Part shown: positions 1 to 7,389 of the stretch, one piece after another
Position numbering within the stretch: the first letter of the stretch is position 1
How the letters are laid out: each line of letters starts with the position of its first letter
From: Microthrix sp041394405
Lineage (GTDB): Bacteria; Actinomycetota; Acidimicrobiia; Acidimicrobiales; Microtrichaceae
Reading direction: 5' to 3'
NCBI GenBank assembly: GCA_041394405.1
Contig: JAWKIF010000006.1
Span: 1,240,001 to 1,304,000, forward strand
Length of the DNA stretch: 64,000 nt
Notes under the pieces: generated by a model
Databases searched by the model: none
The model's input: only the letters and a program-made list of their open reading frames with translations
What the model was told of the DNA's origin: nothing
Translations under genes and position numbers: made by a program

Positions 1-1797
1 TCCGAGCAGTTCCTGCTGTACGGCCCCGGCCTGGCAGCGCTGGCCTCGGCCATGCGGGTGCTCACGCTGGGCGCCGTCGGCCACGAGTCGCTGGTGGCGT
101 GGTCGGGCGCGCTGGGCCTGGTCGCCACCGCGCCGGCGGCCTACTTCCTGGCACGCGGCCTGCGGCTGGGCCCCACGGGTTCGGCAACGGTCGGGGTGGC
201 CTCCCTGTGTGTCTCCGTGCCCTTTGGAGTCGGGGCCGCCGGCACCTTCGACCTCGGGTTGATTCCGCATCAGCTGGCGACACCCCTGGTACTCCTCACG
301 CTTGGCGCGCTGGTCCGCGCCGTGGACCTGGAGGAGCGACGCTGGGTGACCCTGGCCTCGGTGGCGGCTGTGGCGGTCACCGTCACCCATCTGACCTCTG
401 CGCTGGTCACCGCCGTGGCCTTCGGGATCGTACTTGGGCTCCGGGCCGCAACGCCCTCGGCGGGCCGCCCCGCCGGTGGTTGGGCGGCGGCCGCCTACCG
501 GGTGTTCCTGGCCGGCGCGCTGGCTGCGGGGTTCGGCGCCTGGTGGATCGTGCCCCTGCTGGAGAACTCGGGGCCGCGGCCCCCCACTGCCACCTGGACC
601 ACGCAGCCGCTGGGCGCCGAGGTGCGGGACCTGCTGACGACACACCTGTGGGCCTCGACGGCAATCGTCGTGGCCACCGTTGCCGCGCTCGGAATGTGTC
701 TGGTGTGGTGGATGAGCGCCTCGGCGCCGCTGGCGCGTCTCGCGCCCTGGCGCGCCGCCGTCGTGCTGGCCGGGCCGGTGTTGTTGTTGGTGCTCTATGC
801 GCTGCATCAGCTGTTGCCCGGCGACACCGCCCTGTTGGTGGTGAATCGGGGCACCGGATACGCGGCGCTCCTGTGGATCCTCCCGCTCGGCGTGGTGGCC
901 GATGCGGCAGCCAACGGACGCCCGCCCGCTTTCGGCTTGGCCCTGGTGGCGGTGGTTGGGTTGGCGGTGGCTGCGGCCCCGTCGCTCATCCCCCACCGGG
1001 AGGACATCCGCCCGGCATCTCCGCCGTCGCCGGAGCTCACCCAGGTGGGCGGCCTCCTGGAACAGCGTGTGCCCCCGGAGGGCCGGTTTGCCTGGGTGCA
1101 TGAGGATGGTTTCGACCAGAGCTTCGGCCCCGTGCACCCGGACCTGTGGCTGGCCATGGAGGCCCAGGTGTCGACGCTGAACGGCTTCGGAGGAGAGACC
1201 ATCTCCCCGGTGGACACCTTCGTTCAGTACCAACTGGCCGCGATGGACCCTCGCGAGGCCGATCCGTTGCTGGTGCGCAACGGCGTGACCCACCTGGTGG
1301 CCGGCCCATCGGTGGCGGCGCGCTACGACTCCTTGCCTGGCTGGGAGGTGGCCTGGTCCTCGCCCAGGTTGGTGCTGTTGGAGCGACGCGCCGACGTGTC
1401 GCTTGCCGCGCCTCGGGTGGGTCAACAGACCACGCTGGAGGCGTGGGAGCCGGAGCGCGTGAGTTGGCGATCCCGAGGCGGCGACGCGGTGGTGCTGGGC
1501 CTGCCGGCCTTCCCGAAGTGGCGGGTGACCGTCGACGGCGAACGGGTGACCACCTCAGACACCGATGGATTCCTCACCGTGCCCCTCTCCGGCGACGGCG
1601 AACACGTCGTGGAGGCCCGGTTTGTCCCCTCCTGGGGCGACCGGCTGGGACTGCTGATCGCGTTGATCGCGATCGCTGGGCGCACCGGGCTGCTGGGGCG
1701 GGTGCGTCGAGGTGCCGGTGCCGCGCGGCGCAGGTTCGTCGGCGGAGGCACCGAGGATGTCGGGGGAGGCACCGAGGATGGGGACCAGCGTGGCTGA
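1..1797 (+). CDS. Polytopic membrane protein, probable GT-C-type glycosyltransferase (5' partial)
   Basis: The reading frame is open from the first base, so the N-terminus lies outside the window; 598 residues are visible. The first ~300 visible residues hold repeated hydrophobic segments (about eight to nine likely membrane helices). A soluble, probably extracytoplasmic domain of ~230 residues follows, with a beta-rich end (KWRVTVDGERV), then one last helix (GLLIALIAIAGRTGLL) and a Gly/Arg-rich tail. This plan resembles YfhO-like and other GT-C membrane glycosyltransferases, but no catalytic motif is visible, so the family is inferred. It overlaps the downstream GtrB-like gene, which could supply a polyprenyl-phosphate sugar. 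Its tail contains VGGGTED twice, encoded by a 21-bp duplication. Confidence 0.6.
   Translation, partial: SEQFLLYGPGLAALASAMRVLTLGAVGHESLVAWSGALGLVATAPAAYFLARGLRLGPTGSATVGVASLCVSVPFGVGAAGTFDLGLIPHQLATPLVLLTLGALVRAVDLEERRWVTLASVAAVAVTVTHLTSALVTAVAFGIVLGLRAATPSAGRPAGGWAAAAYRVFLAGALAAGFGAWWIVPLLENSGPRPPTATWTTQPLGAEVRDLLTTHLWASTAIVVATVAALGMCLVWWMSASAPLARLAPWRAAVVLAGPVLLLVLYALHQLLPGDTALLVVNRGTGYAALLWILPLGVVADAAANGRPPAFGLALVAVVGLAVAAAPSLIPHREDIRPASPPSPELTQVGGLLEQRVPPEGRFAWVHEDGFDQSFGPVHPDLWLAMEAQVSTLNGFGGETISPVDTFVQYQLAAMDPREADPLLVRNGVTHLVAGPSVAARYDSLPGWEVAWSSPRLVLLERRADVSLAAPRVGQQTTLEAWEPERVSWRSRGGDAVVLGLPAFPKWRVTVDGERVTTSDTDGFLTVPLSGDGEHVVEARFVPSWGDRLGLLIALIAIAGRTGLLGRVRRGAGAARRRFVGGGTEDVGGGTEDGDQRG
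1738..1779 (+). repeat. 21-bp tandem duplication spanning a gene junction
   Basis: Two 21-bp units (1738-1758 and 1759-1779) differ at one base. They encode VGGGTED twice at the end of the upstream protein. They also duplicate the Shine-Dalgarno plus ATG of the downstream glycosyltransferase, giving start codons at 1757 and 1778. Confidence 0.85.
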
Positions 1798-2821
1798 GCG
1801 CGGCGCAGCCGATTCCGGCGGCCGGTCCGACGAGGTGTCGCCCCCCGTGTTGACGCTGGTGGTGCCGGTGTTGGACGAGGCCGACGGCATCGGGGAGTTC
1901 CACCGCCGGGCGTGCGATTCGCTGAACTCGATCGACCAGCTCGGCGGCCGATGGGAGCTGATCTACGTCGACGATGGCTCCACCGATGGTACGGCGGCGC
2001 AGCTGGCCTCCTTTCGCAGCGCCGACGAGCGCGTCAGCGTGGTCACCTTCTCGAGGAACTTCGGCCACCAGGTGGCGATCACCGCAGGCCTCGACCGCGC
2101 CGAGGGCGACGCGACGGTGGTGATCGACTCCGACCTTCAGGACCCCCCCGAGCTGATCGGCGAGCTGTTCGTCGAATGGCGGCGGGGCGCCCAGGTGGTG
2201 CACGCCGTGAGAACCGGCCGGGAGGGTGAGAGCCGCTTCAAGGTGCTGACAGCCCGTTGGTTCTACCGGGGGATCCGGCGCCTGACCGAGCTGGACATGC
2301 AGTTGGACGCCGGGGATTTCCGCCTGATGGACCGGTCGGTCGTGGACGTGCTGGCGTCCATGCGTGAGCGACACCGATTTGTGCGCGGCATGGTCGCCTG
2401 GGCCGGGTTTCGACAGGTGGGCGTGGCCTACGAGCGCTCCGCCCGATTCGCCGGCGCCACCAAATACCCGATGCGCCGCATGCTGCGCCTGGCCATCAAC
2501 GCGGTGACCTCCTTCTCGTTCGTCCCCCTGCAGCTCGCCACCCTGGTGGGCTTCGTTGTGGCGGTCGTGGCGTTGCTGGCGGTGCCCGTGGTGGTGGTGG
2601 CACGGGCCCTGGGTTCCCCGTTCCTGTCGGGCCAGACCACCGTGTTGTTGGTGGCTCTTGGGCTTGGAGGGCTGCAGATGATGTTCCTGGGGGTCATCGG
2701 CGAGTACGTCGGCAGGATCGTGGAGGAGGTCAAGGCGCGCCCGCTCTACGTGGTGGTGCCCGAGGTGCGGACCGTTCCGTCGCCGGACGCCCCGGAGCGC
2801 CCGCCCGATCAGGTCGGTTGA
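1778..2821 (+). CDS. GtrB/DPM1-like family 2 glycosyltransferase (polyprenyl-phosphate sugar synthase)
   Basis: 347 residues. An N-terminal GT-A domain opens with VVPVLDEADGI, has DDGSTDGT and the family-typical DSDLQDPPELI (nucleotide-sugar/metal site). Two strong C-terminal membrane helices follow (PLQLATLVGFVVAVVALLAV and a segment ending MMFLGVIGEYVGRI). GtrB/ArnC/DPM1-type enzymes move a sugar from UDP- or GDP-sugar to undecaprenyl or decaprenyl phosphate at the inner leaflet. The gene overlaps the upstream membrane protein by 20 bp, as expected for a donor-synthase/transferase pair. Two ATGs (1757 and 1778), each preceded by GGAGGCACCGAGG, arise from a 21-bp duplication; the second is chosen because GGGGGAGG precedes it. 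The sugar cannot be read from the sequence. Confidence 0.85.
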   Translation: MGTSVAERGAADSGGRSDEVSPPVLTLVVPVLDEADGIGEFHRRACDSLNSIDQLGGRWELIYVDDGSTDGTAAQLASFRSADERVSVVTFSRNFGHQVAITAGLDRAEGDATVVIDSDLQDPPELIGELFVEWRRGAQVVHAVRTGREGESRFKVLTARWFYRGIRRLTELDMQLDAGDFRLMDRSVVDVLASMRERHRFVRGMVAWAGFRQVGVAYERSARFAGATKYPMRRMLRLAINAVTSFSFVPLQLATLVGFVVAVVALLAVPVVVVARALGSPFLSGQTTVLLVALGLGGLQMMFLGVIGEYVGRIVEEVKARPLYVVVPEVRTVPSPDAPERPPDQVG

Positions 2822-2848
2822 GTCCGAACACGGACCGCTGGGTGCCCC

Positions 2849-2866
2849 GACGCTCAACGAAGCGTC
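2849..2866 (+). terminator. Hairpin after the GtrB-like gene
   Basis: GACGCT and AGCGTC form a 6-bp perfect stem with a 6-nt loop, 28 bp after the glycosyltransferase stop, followed by a T-containing stretch (GGTTGTTTC). A smaller 4-bp hairpin (TCCG/CGGA) lies at 2823-2834. There is no clear U-tract, so the terminator role is tentative. Confidence 0.3.
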
Positions 2867-2941
2867 CCGCCGGTTGTTTCGGGCGCGGTCGGCCGCCGTG
2901 CTGCGGCCGCGAGCTGCGCCGAGGATTCAAGGCCGCTGGGT

Positions 2942-2947
2942 TATGGT
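2942..2947 (+). promoter_or_regulatory. -10 element (TATGGT) for leaderless fbiC
   Basis: TATGGT ends 7 nt before the ATG at 2955 and no Shine-Dalgarno is present, so transcription probably starts at or next to the start codon. No convincing -35 is visible. The same layout recurs at many genes in the window. Confidence 0.55.
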
Positions 2948-2954
2948 CCCCCGC

Positions 2955-5414
2955 ATGGTTGAGCCCCCCATCGACCTCCCCCAGAGCGACGAGGCCACCC
3001 TCGGCGCCGCCCGCGCCCTGTTGGACCTGCCGCTGCCCGACCTCCTCGAACGGGCGGCGGCCCGGCGCGACGGCGCCTGTGGCAACCGGGTGACCTTCTC
3101 GCCCAAGGTGTTCATCCCGCTCACCATGCTGTGTGCGGATCGCTGCGGGTACTGCACGTTCGCTCAGCCTCCGGCGCGGCTGACCCAGCCGTATCTGGAA
3201 CTCGATCAGGTACTGGCCATTGCGGCGGCCGGAGCAGAAGTTGGATGTCATGAGGCGTTGTTCACCTTGGGTGAGCGGCCCGAGCTGCGCTACCCCGCAG
3301 CGCGAACCTGGCTGGACGATCACGGCTATGAGTCCACGGTTCACTACGTTCACGACGCGGCGCGGGCGGTGTTGGAAGCCACCGGCCTGCTGCCCCACGC
3401 CAACGCAGGGGCGCTCTTTCCCGAGGAGCTCGAGGCGCTGCGGACCGTCGCGCCCTCCCAGGGAATGATGGTGGAGACCCTGCGTGCCGATGTGGAGGCG
3501 CACCGCGGCTCGCCCGACAAGGTGCCGGCCCGCCGGCTGGCCACGCTGGAATGGGCGGGCGAGCTGGCCATCCCGTTCACCACCGGGATCCTCGTCGGCA
3601 TCGGCGAGACCCGACGCGACCGGGTGGACGCGCTGGTTGCCATCGCCGAATCGCACCGCCGACACGGGCACGTTCAGGAGGTGATCGTTCAGAACTTCCT
3701 ACCCAAGGTCGGCACGGCCATGTGGCGTGCCGAGCCCTGCCCGGCCGACGCCTACCTCGAGGCCATCGCGCTGGCCAGGATGATTCTGCCCACCGACGTG
3801 GCCATACAGGCGCCGCCCAACCTGAGCGACGAGTTCGGTCACCTGCTGACCGCGGGGGTGTCGGATTGGGGTGGGGTCTCCCCGATCACCGCGGACCACG
3901 TCAATCCCGAGCGTCCGTGGCCGGCCCGCGACCGACTCGCCAGTGTGACCGAGGCCGAAGGGTTCACGCTGGCGCCCCGCCTGACGGTGCATCCGGCTTG
4001 GGCGGCCGAGCCGACGCGCTGGTTGGACCCGGGGCTGGTGTTTGCCGTGCTCGACCGGTCGGACGCCGAGTGCCTGGCACGCGACGACCCCGGTTCGGTG
4101 TTTCCCGAACGGATTCAGGAGCGCGCCAAGGCGCAGGTGGCCGACGGGGCCGAGGTGGAGCTGATCGGCATCGACTCCACCCAGTGGTACTCGGGAGTGC
4201 CCTCCGATCCCCCGCAGCTGGTTCCGGCCGCCGGCACACCGCTGCGCCGCGGCGCCGTCGCCGACGTCCTGGCCGGCTTCGAGGCGGGCGAAGCGCTGGA
4301 TGAGGACGCCATCGTCGCGTTGTTCGGTGCCCGGGGCCGCGAGGTGGTGGACGTGGCCGAGGCCGCAGACCGGCTGCGTTCCGAGGCCGTGGGCGACGAC
4401 GTCACCTATGTCGTGAACCGCAACATCAACTACACCAACGTGTGCACGTTCAAGTGCAGGTTCTGCGGCTTCTCCAAGGGGCCGCTGTCGTTGAACCTCC
4501 GGGGGACGCCCTACCTGTTGACGCTCGACGACATCGCAGAACGGGCACGAGAAGGTTGGGAGCGCGGCGCCACCGAGGTGACGCTGCAGGGAGGCATCCA
4601 CCCCAACTTCGACGGCGACTACTACCTGGACGTCACCAGGGCGGTGAAGGCCGCCGTGCCGGGCATGCACGTCCACGGCTTTACGGCCTTGGAGGTGACC
4701 GAAGGTGCCAAACGGCTGGGCGAGAACCTGGAGTCGTACCTGACACGCCTGGCCGATGCCGGGCTGGCCTCGCTTCCCGGCACCGCGGCCGAGATCCTCG
4801 ATGACGAGGTGCGTGCCGTGCTGTGCCCCGACAAGATCGACACCGACGAGTGGCTGGAGGCCCACCGGGTGGCGCATCGGGTTGGCCTGTCCTCCAACGT
4901 CACCATCATGTTCGGCTCCGTAGAGGCGCCGCGACACTGGGCGCGCCACCTGATTCGCACCCGGAGCCTCCAGGCGGAGACCGGTGGATTCACCGAGTTC
5001 GTGCCGTTGCCCTTCGTGCACATGGCCAGCCCCATCTACCTGCAACGCAAGGCCCGACGCGGGCCTACCTGGCGCGAGGTGGTGCTGATGCACGCCGTTG
5101 GACGCCTCGCCTATCGGGGTGCCATCGACAACGTGCAGGCGTCATGGGTCAAGCTGGGACTTGGCGGGGCCCGCCAGCTGCTCCAGGCCGGGGTGAACGA
5201 TCTGGGCGGCACGTTGATGGACGAGAACATCTCCCGGGCAGCCGGGGCAGACCACGGCACCCTGGCGACGGCCGAGGATTTTGCCGCGCTCGTGGGTCCG
5301 CTCGGCCGGAAGCTCCGCCGCCGAACGACGTTGTACAAAAACGCCGACCCCTCTGCGCCGGACGTCCAACCGGTCGTGAACGCAGTACCTCAAAGGGCCC
5401 ATGGGCCCCGCTAG
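2955..5414 (+). CDS. fbiC: FbiC, bifunctional FO synthase (CofG-CofH fusion)
   Basis: 819 residues. This is a fusion of two radical-SAM enzymes that make 7,8-didemethyl-8-hydroxy-5-deazariboflavin (FO), the chromophore of coenzyme F420, from tyrosine and 5-amino-6-ribitylaminouracil. The CofG half carries a CxxxCxxC cluster at C60/C64/C67 (CADRCGYC). The CofH half carries the second at C497/C501/C504 (CTFKCRFC). Both clusters bind 4Fe-4S. The fused order is usual in Actinomycetota, whereas archaea have separate genes. ATG 2955 was chosen over an upstream in-frame codon (2874) because TATGGT sits 7 nt before it and homology-like sequence starts just after it. No other F420 gene (fbiA, fbiB, fbiD) is nearby, and the gene stands alone between two glycan loci. 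Confidence 0.95.
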   Translation: MVEPPIDLPQSDEATLGAARALLDLPLPDLLERAAARRDGACGNRVTFSPKVFIPLTMLCADRCGYCTFAQPPARLTQPYLELDQVLAIAAAGAEVGCHEALFTLGERPELRYPAARTWLDDHGYESTVHYVHDAARAVLEATGLLPHANAGALFPEELEALRTVAPSQGMMVETLRADVEAHRGSPDKVPARRLATLEWAGELAIPFTTGILVGIGETRRDRVDALVAIAESHRRHGHVQEVIVQNFLPKVGTAMWRAEPCPADAYLEAIALARMILPTDVAIQAPPNLSDEFGHLLTAGVSDWGGVSPITADHVNPERPWPARDRLASVTEAEGFTLAPRLTVHPAWAAEPTRWLDPGLVFAVLDRSDAECLARDDPGSVFPERIQERAKAQVADGAEVELIGIDSTQWYSGVPSDPPQLVPAAGTPLRRGAVADVLAGFEAGEALDEDAIVALFGARGREVVDVAEAADRLRSEAVGDDVTYVVNRNINYTNVCTFKCRFCGFSKGPLSLNLRGTPYLLTLDDIAERAREGWERGATEVTLQGGIHPNFDGDYYLDVTRAVKAAVPGMHVHGFTALEVTEGAKRLGENLESYLTRLADAGLASLPGTAAEILDDEVRAVLCPDKIDTDEWLEAHRVAHRVGLSSNVTIMFGSVEAPRHWARHLIRTRSLQAETGGFTEFVPLPFVHMASPIYLQRKARRGPTWREVVLMHAVGRLAYRGAIDNVQASWVKLGLGGARQLLQAGVNDLGGTLMDENISRAAGADHGTLATAEDFAALVGPLGRKLRRRTTLYKNADPSAPDVQPVVNAVPQRAHGPR

Positions 5415-5776
5415 GAGGTGCCAAGCCCGTTGGTCGGCCGATTTCTTCTTGCCCGAATCATGGTTCAGGAAGTGGTCCATCGTGGCCACTCGGTGGGCTG
5501 AAAGGCACCGAAAGCCCGCAACGGATCATCCGATCTCCCGCCACGAGACCGTCTGACCACACGGGGCGTCGTTGCTTCATTACGGATTTATTCCGGGCGA
5601 AATGCCCACGTCGCGCTCACACCCCAACGCTCCATGAGGCGCATTGCCACTCGACGTGGTCCGCCTGTCGTCGAGTGTGGTCTCCATCGTCGGCGTCCGG
5701 GTGCAGCACCGTGTTCACCCCGAGACCGCCGAATGCGCTGCGCCTGCAGGGAGGATCCAGCGGAAGCGGGTGACCG
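5415..5776. other. Intergenic leader between fbiC and the polysaccharide locus
   Basis: No convincing gene is seen in these 362 bp. Base composition is less GC-rich than the neighbours, notably the A/T-containing stretch 5571-5595. Visible structure: two helices that share a base and cannot form together, CGGTG/CACCG (5491-5495 with 5506-5510) and GGGCT/AGCCC (5495-5499 with 5513-5517), and an 8-bp inverted repeat at 5648-5677. It probably holds the fbiC transcript end and the promoter/leader of the next operon. It does not match any riboswitch consensus that I can recall. Confidence 0.5.
5648..5677. promoter_or_regulatory. 8-bp inverted repeat upstream of the polysaccharide operon
   Basis: CACTCGAC (5648-5655) and GTCGAGTG (5670-5677) are perfect inverted repeats separated by 14 nt. 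This could be a regulator dyad or an RNA hairpin in the leader. It lies ~100 bp before the small ORF at 5777. Role inferred from position only. Confidence 0.3.
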
Positions 5777-6004
5777 ATGGTGCTTGGAACACGCCATTTC
5801 AGTCGCCGAAATGCGCTGAAAGTTGCTGTAGCGCTGGGTGGGATTGCCTACGCAGAGAGTGCCCTTGGAGGCAACGCCGCGATCCTTGACGCACGAGTGC
5901 AGGCCGCGTTCACTCGTTGTTGTTCGCAGTTCACCGTTGAGGTGGCTGAACATCCCGAGCGAGCCCTGAGGTGGGTTTGCGTCAACAACCAGGACCCGTT
6001 GTGA
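5777..6004 (+). CDS. Small Tat-like exported protein, hypothetical
   Basis: 75 residues. The N-terminus reads SRRNALKVAVALGGIAYA, matching the twin-arginine pattern (S-R-R-x-x-L-K) followed by a short hydrophobic stretch. The remaining ~45 residues match no family I know and contain three cysteines. Its TGA (6002-6004) overlaps a GTG at 6001 that is in frame with the next gene, which suggests translational coupling. Against it: third codon positions are noticeably less G/C-rich than in neighbours, and no good ribosome binding site sits next to the ATG (AGGGAGG is ~22 nt upstream). It could be a real short secreted factor, a decayed gene, or chance. Confidence 0.35.
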   Translation: MVLGTRHFSRRNALKVAVALGGIAYAESALGGNAAILDARVQAAFTRCCSQFTVEVAEHPERALRWVCVNNQDPL

Positions 6005-6006
6005 CC

Positions 6007-7389
6007 ATGGCTCAGACAACACCAACTGACCGACGTGTGAGCGCGCCCGAAACCGGGGAGGTGCAACGCGCCACGACCGCCCCCGCGACCGGCCTGAAGG
6101 TTCGATTCCCCGCCGACGTGGCGGTCGTCGGACTGGGCTATGTCGGACTCCCGACTGCGTCGGCGCTGGCTGGCGGCGGTTCCGACGGACATGGCCTCGG
6201 CGATACGGGTCGGGACGTGGTCGGGGTGGACATCTGCCCCGAGCGGCTTCAGGCAATTCGGCTGGGTGAACTTGACCTCCTGGATGGCGAACGGGCCGGG
6301 GTTCAGCGGGCTCTCTTCGATGGCCGCCTCGTGCTGACCGGCGACGTGGCCGCAGTCGCGGAGGCGGAGGCCGTCATCGTGTGTGTGCCGACGCCGGTTG
6401 ACGGACACCTCACCCCAGACCTTGCCGCCATCACCGCGGCGTGCGATGCGGTGGTGCGACATGCGCGTGTGGGCCAAACCCTGATCCTGACGTCCACCTC
6501 GTACGTGGGCAGCACCCGTGACCTCTTGGTGGGCCCGTTGGCCGCTCGTGGCAGGGAGGCGGGCCGGGATGTTCACGTAGCCTTCAGCCCGGAACGGATC
6601 GATCCGGGCAACGCCGAACACCCCCAGGACACGGTGCCCAGGGTGGTGGGTGGAGCGACACCGGCGTGCGCAGCGGCCGCCGAGCGGATCATCGGCTCGG
6701 TGGCTCCCTCGGTGTGCGTGGTGGACGATCTGGAGACCGCCGAGCTGACCAAGCTGTTCGAGAACTCCTTTCGCGCCGTGAACATCGCCCTGGCCAACGA
6801 GCTGGCGTCGGTGTGCTCGCCGTTTGGGATCGATGTCAACTCGGTGCTGGGCGCTGCGGCGACCAAACCGTTCGGGTTCATGCGGTTCAACCCGGGGCCC
6901 GGGGTCGGTGGGCATTGCATCCCCTGCGATCCCCACTACCTCTTGTGGCAACTGCGCCGGTCCCGCGCGCAGGCACCGGTGATCGAGCAGGCCATGCGAT
7001 CCATCGTGGAACGACCGCTTCAGGTGGCCGACGTTGTTCGTTCCGAGCTGCATCGCATGGGTGTGCCGGCGGACCGGGCCCAGGTGCACGTGCTGGGCGT
7101 GGCCTACAAGCCGGGCGTCGAGGACGCCCGGGAATCCCCCGCCCTGGACATTCTGGCCGAGTTGCTGGCCGATGGCGTCGACGTGTCCTATGACGACCCA
7201 CACGTCCCGGCGCTGACGCTCCGCTCCTCGGAGGTGATCAAGGCCGCTCCGACGCCGCTCGGAGAACCCGACGTGGTGTTGATGCACACCTGGCATCCGG
7301 AATACAACGAACTGGACCTGACCCAGGTTGGGCTGCTCGTCGACGCCTCCTATCGGGCGCCCATCCGCAACGGTGTTGTTCGGCCTTGA
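6007..7389 (+). CDS. UDP-N-acetyl-hexosamine 6-dehydrogenase (WecC/WbpA/TviB type)
   Basis: 460 residues. NAD-dependent four-electron oxidation of a UDP-sugar C6 to the uronic acid. The N-terminal Rossmann motif is VGLGYVGLPTA and is followed by GVDI. The catalytic cysteine (about C304) sits in PGVGGHCIPCDP. That motif is typical of UDP-GlcNAc/UDP-ManNAc dehydrogenases; UDP-glucose dehydrogenases usually have GGSCFPKD. The product is therefore more likely a UDP-N-acetylaminouronate than UDP-glucuronate. ATG 6007 was chosen; an in-frame GTG lies at 6001. It overlaps the following synthase gene by 4 bp (TTGA) and probably supplies its donor substrate. The first ~35 residues precede the fold and look disordered. 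Exact substrate stereochemistry is not resolved. Confidence 0.85.
   Translation: MAQTTPTDRRVSAPETGEVQRATTAPATGLKVRFPADVAVVGLGYVGLPTASALAGGGSDGHGLGDTGRDVVGVDICPERLQAIRLGELDLLDGERAGVQRALFDGRLVLTGDVAAVAEAEAVIVCVPTPVDGHLTPDLAAITAACDAVVRHARVGQTLILTSTSYVGSTRDLLVGPLAARGREAGRDVHVAFSPERIDPGNAEHPQDTVPRVVGGATPACAAAAERIIGSVAPSVCVVDDLETAELTKLFENSFRAVNIALANELASVCSPFGIDVNSVLGAAATKPFGFMRFNPGPGVGGHCIPCDPHYLLWQLRRSRAQAPVIEQAMRSIVERPLQVADVVRSELHRMGVPADRAQVHVLGVAYKPGVEDARESPALDILAELLADGVDVSYDDPHVPALTLRSSEVIKAAPTPLGEPDVVLMHTWHPEYNELDLTQVGLLVDASYRAPIRNGVVRP

Noticed and set aside
5588..6256. 222-residue minus-strand open frame over the polysaccharide leader
   Set aside because: Overlaps the dehydrogenase start, Arg/Pro-rich, no recognisable domain or start signal.
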